From Chamaesiphon sp. (lineage in GTDB: Bacteria > Cyanobacteriota > Cyanobacteriia > Cyanobacteriales > Chamaesiphonaceae), in NCBI GenBank assembly GCA_020059425.1, contig JAGVCD010000025.1, forward strand, positions 1 through 6,004: a DNA stretch of 6,004 nucleotides, read 5' to 3'. The notes below the pieces were generated by a model, which saw nothing but the letters and a program-made list of their open reading frames with translations, was not told where the DNA came from and did not search any database. This document shows, one piece after another, positions 5,615 through 6,004 of the stretch (position 1 is the first letter of the stretch; every line of letters begins with the position of its first letter). Both the position numbers and the translations under genes were made by a program.

Positions 5615-6004
5615 TTACTTCTGCCGATGCACTAATTTGACTAATAGCAAGGCCAACATATTGACAGCTAGCGTCAAAACAAACAGGATGAGAGCCAGAT
5701 ACATCAAGGCTCCGATATGTAAAGGGTCAAGAGCCTCTGCAAACTCGTTAGCTAAAACTGCTGGGATGGTATAGGCCGGATCTAATATTGAAAAGTTAAT
5801 CTGAGCAGAGTTACCAATGACCATCGTTACAGCCATTGTTTCTCCTAATGCCCTGCCCAAGCCCAGCATCACTGCTCCAATAATGCCAGCCATAGCTACT
5901 GGTAGTTTGACCTTCAGGATGGTTTCCCAACGAGTGCCTCCTAAAGAAAGTGAAGCACTACTCAATTCTGGCGGCACAGTAACTAAAATATCGCGACTAA
6001 TGGC
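5615..6004 (-). CDS. pstC: Phosphate ABC transporter permease PstC, C-terminal part (5' end outside the window)
   Basis: This is the partner of PstA in the membrane channel of the PstSCAB phosphate importer. The visible 129 residues start in frame at the window edge, with no stop or start between the edge and the body of the gene. They begin AISRDILVTVPPEL, the upstream part of the cytoplasmic EAA loop, and continue with ASLSLGGTRWETILKVKLP (window residues 17-35). Next come a membrane segment and the PstC signature LGRALGETMAVTMVIGN (49-65). A final membrane helix at about 97-122 is followed by a short basic end, KLVHRQK. A full PstC is about 300 residues, so more than half lies to the right. 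A GTG at 5977 in the EAA region is an internal valine codon and not the start. The stop, TAA, is 2 nt before pstA. Confidence 0.95.
   Translation of the reverse strand, partial: AISRDILVTVPPELSSASLSLGGTRWETILKVKLPVAMAGIIGAVMLGLGRALGETMAVTMVIGNSAQINFSILDPAYTIPAVLANEFAEALDPLHIGALMYLALILFVLTLAVNMLALLLVKLVHRQK

Noticed and set aside
5275..5774. Plus-strand open frames opposite pstA and pstC
   Set aside because: They are antisense to well-conserved permease sequence and show no protein-like features.
5615..5977. A short 120-aa permease starting at the GTG at 5977
   Set aside because: The frame stays open to the window edge and the upstream codons (AISRDILVT) match the PstC EAA loop, so this is the end of a longer pstC.

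Overview
The window looks like part of a cyanobacterial chromosome. The evidence is the PstC/PstA/PstB sequences, a cyanobacterial-style alkaline phosphatase with RTX calcium-binding repeats, and a strong excess of the hexamer CGATCG. I counted 13 copies in 6 kb, where about 1.5 would be expected by chance; one is the full decamer GGCGATCGCC. CGATCG is the core of HIP1, the repeat typical of many cyanobacteria. I cannot name the genus from the sequence alone.

Every real gene is on the minus strand, so the transcript reads from the right edge to the left. In that order: the C-terminal 129 codons of pstC (its start lies beyond base 6004), pstA (2 nt gap), pstB (26 nt gap), a staphylococcal-nuclease-fold protein of 301 aa (59 nt gap), a non-coding stretch of about 410 bp, then a 791-aa alkaline phosphatase with an RTX C-terminus. 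The phosphatase is followed by a perfect 8-bp hairpin at the left edge. pstS would be expected to the right, outside the window, and no phoU is visible.

The genes read as a phosphorus-starvation unit. PstC/PstA form the membrane channel and PstB the ATPase of the high-affinity phosphate importer. The nuclease and phosphatase could release phosphate from nucleic acids and phosphomonoesters. The nuclease keeps all the catalytic positions of staphylococcal nuclease, but it has enlarged loops and an unassigned C-terminal region of about 90 residues. Neither hydrolase has a Sec signal peptide. The phosphatase has the RTX repeats and C-terminal tail of a type I secretion substrate.

The long intergenic region contains an exact match to the cyanobacterial Pho-box repeat (CTTAACCT on the minus strand), a degenerate pair of ATCAACC repeats and an AGCTA-rich set of inverted repeats. 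It is therefore the likely site of a separate, phosphate-responsive phosphatase promoter. The most notable points are the SNase-like gene in the pst cluster, the ordered two-type RTX supra-repeat and the His/Trp active-site variant of the phosphatase.
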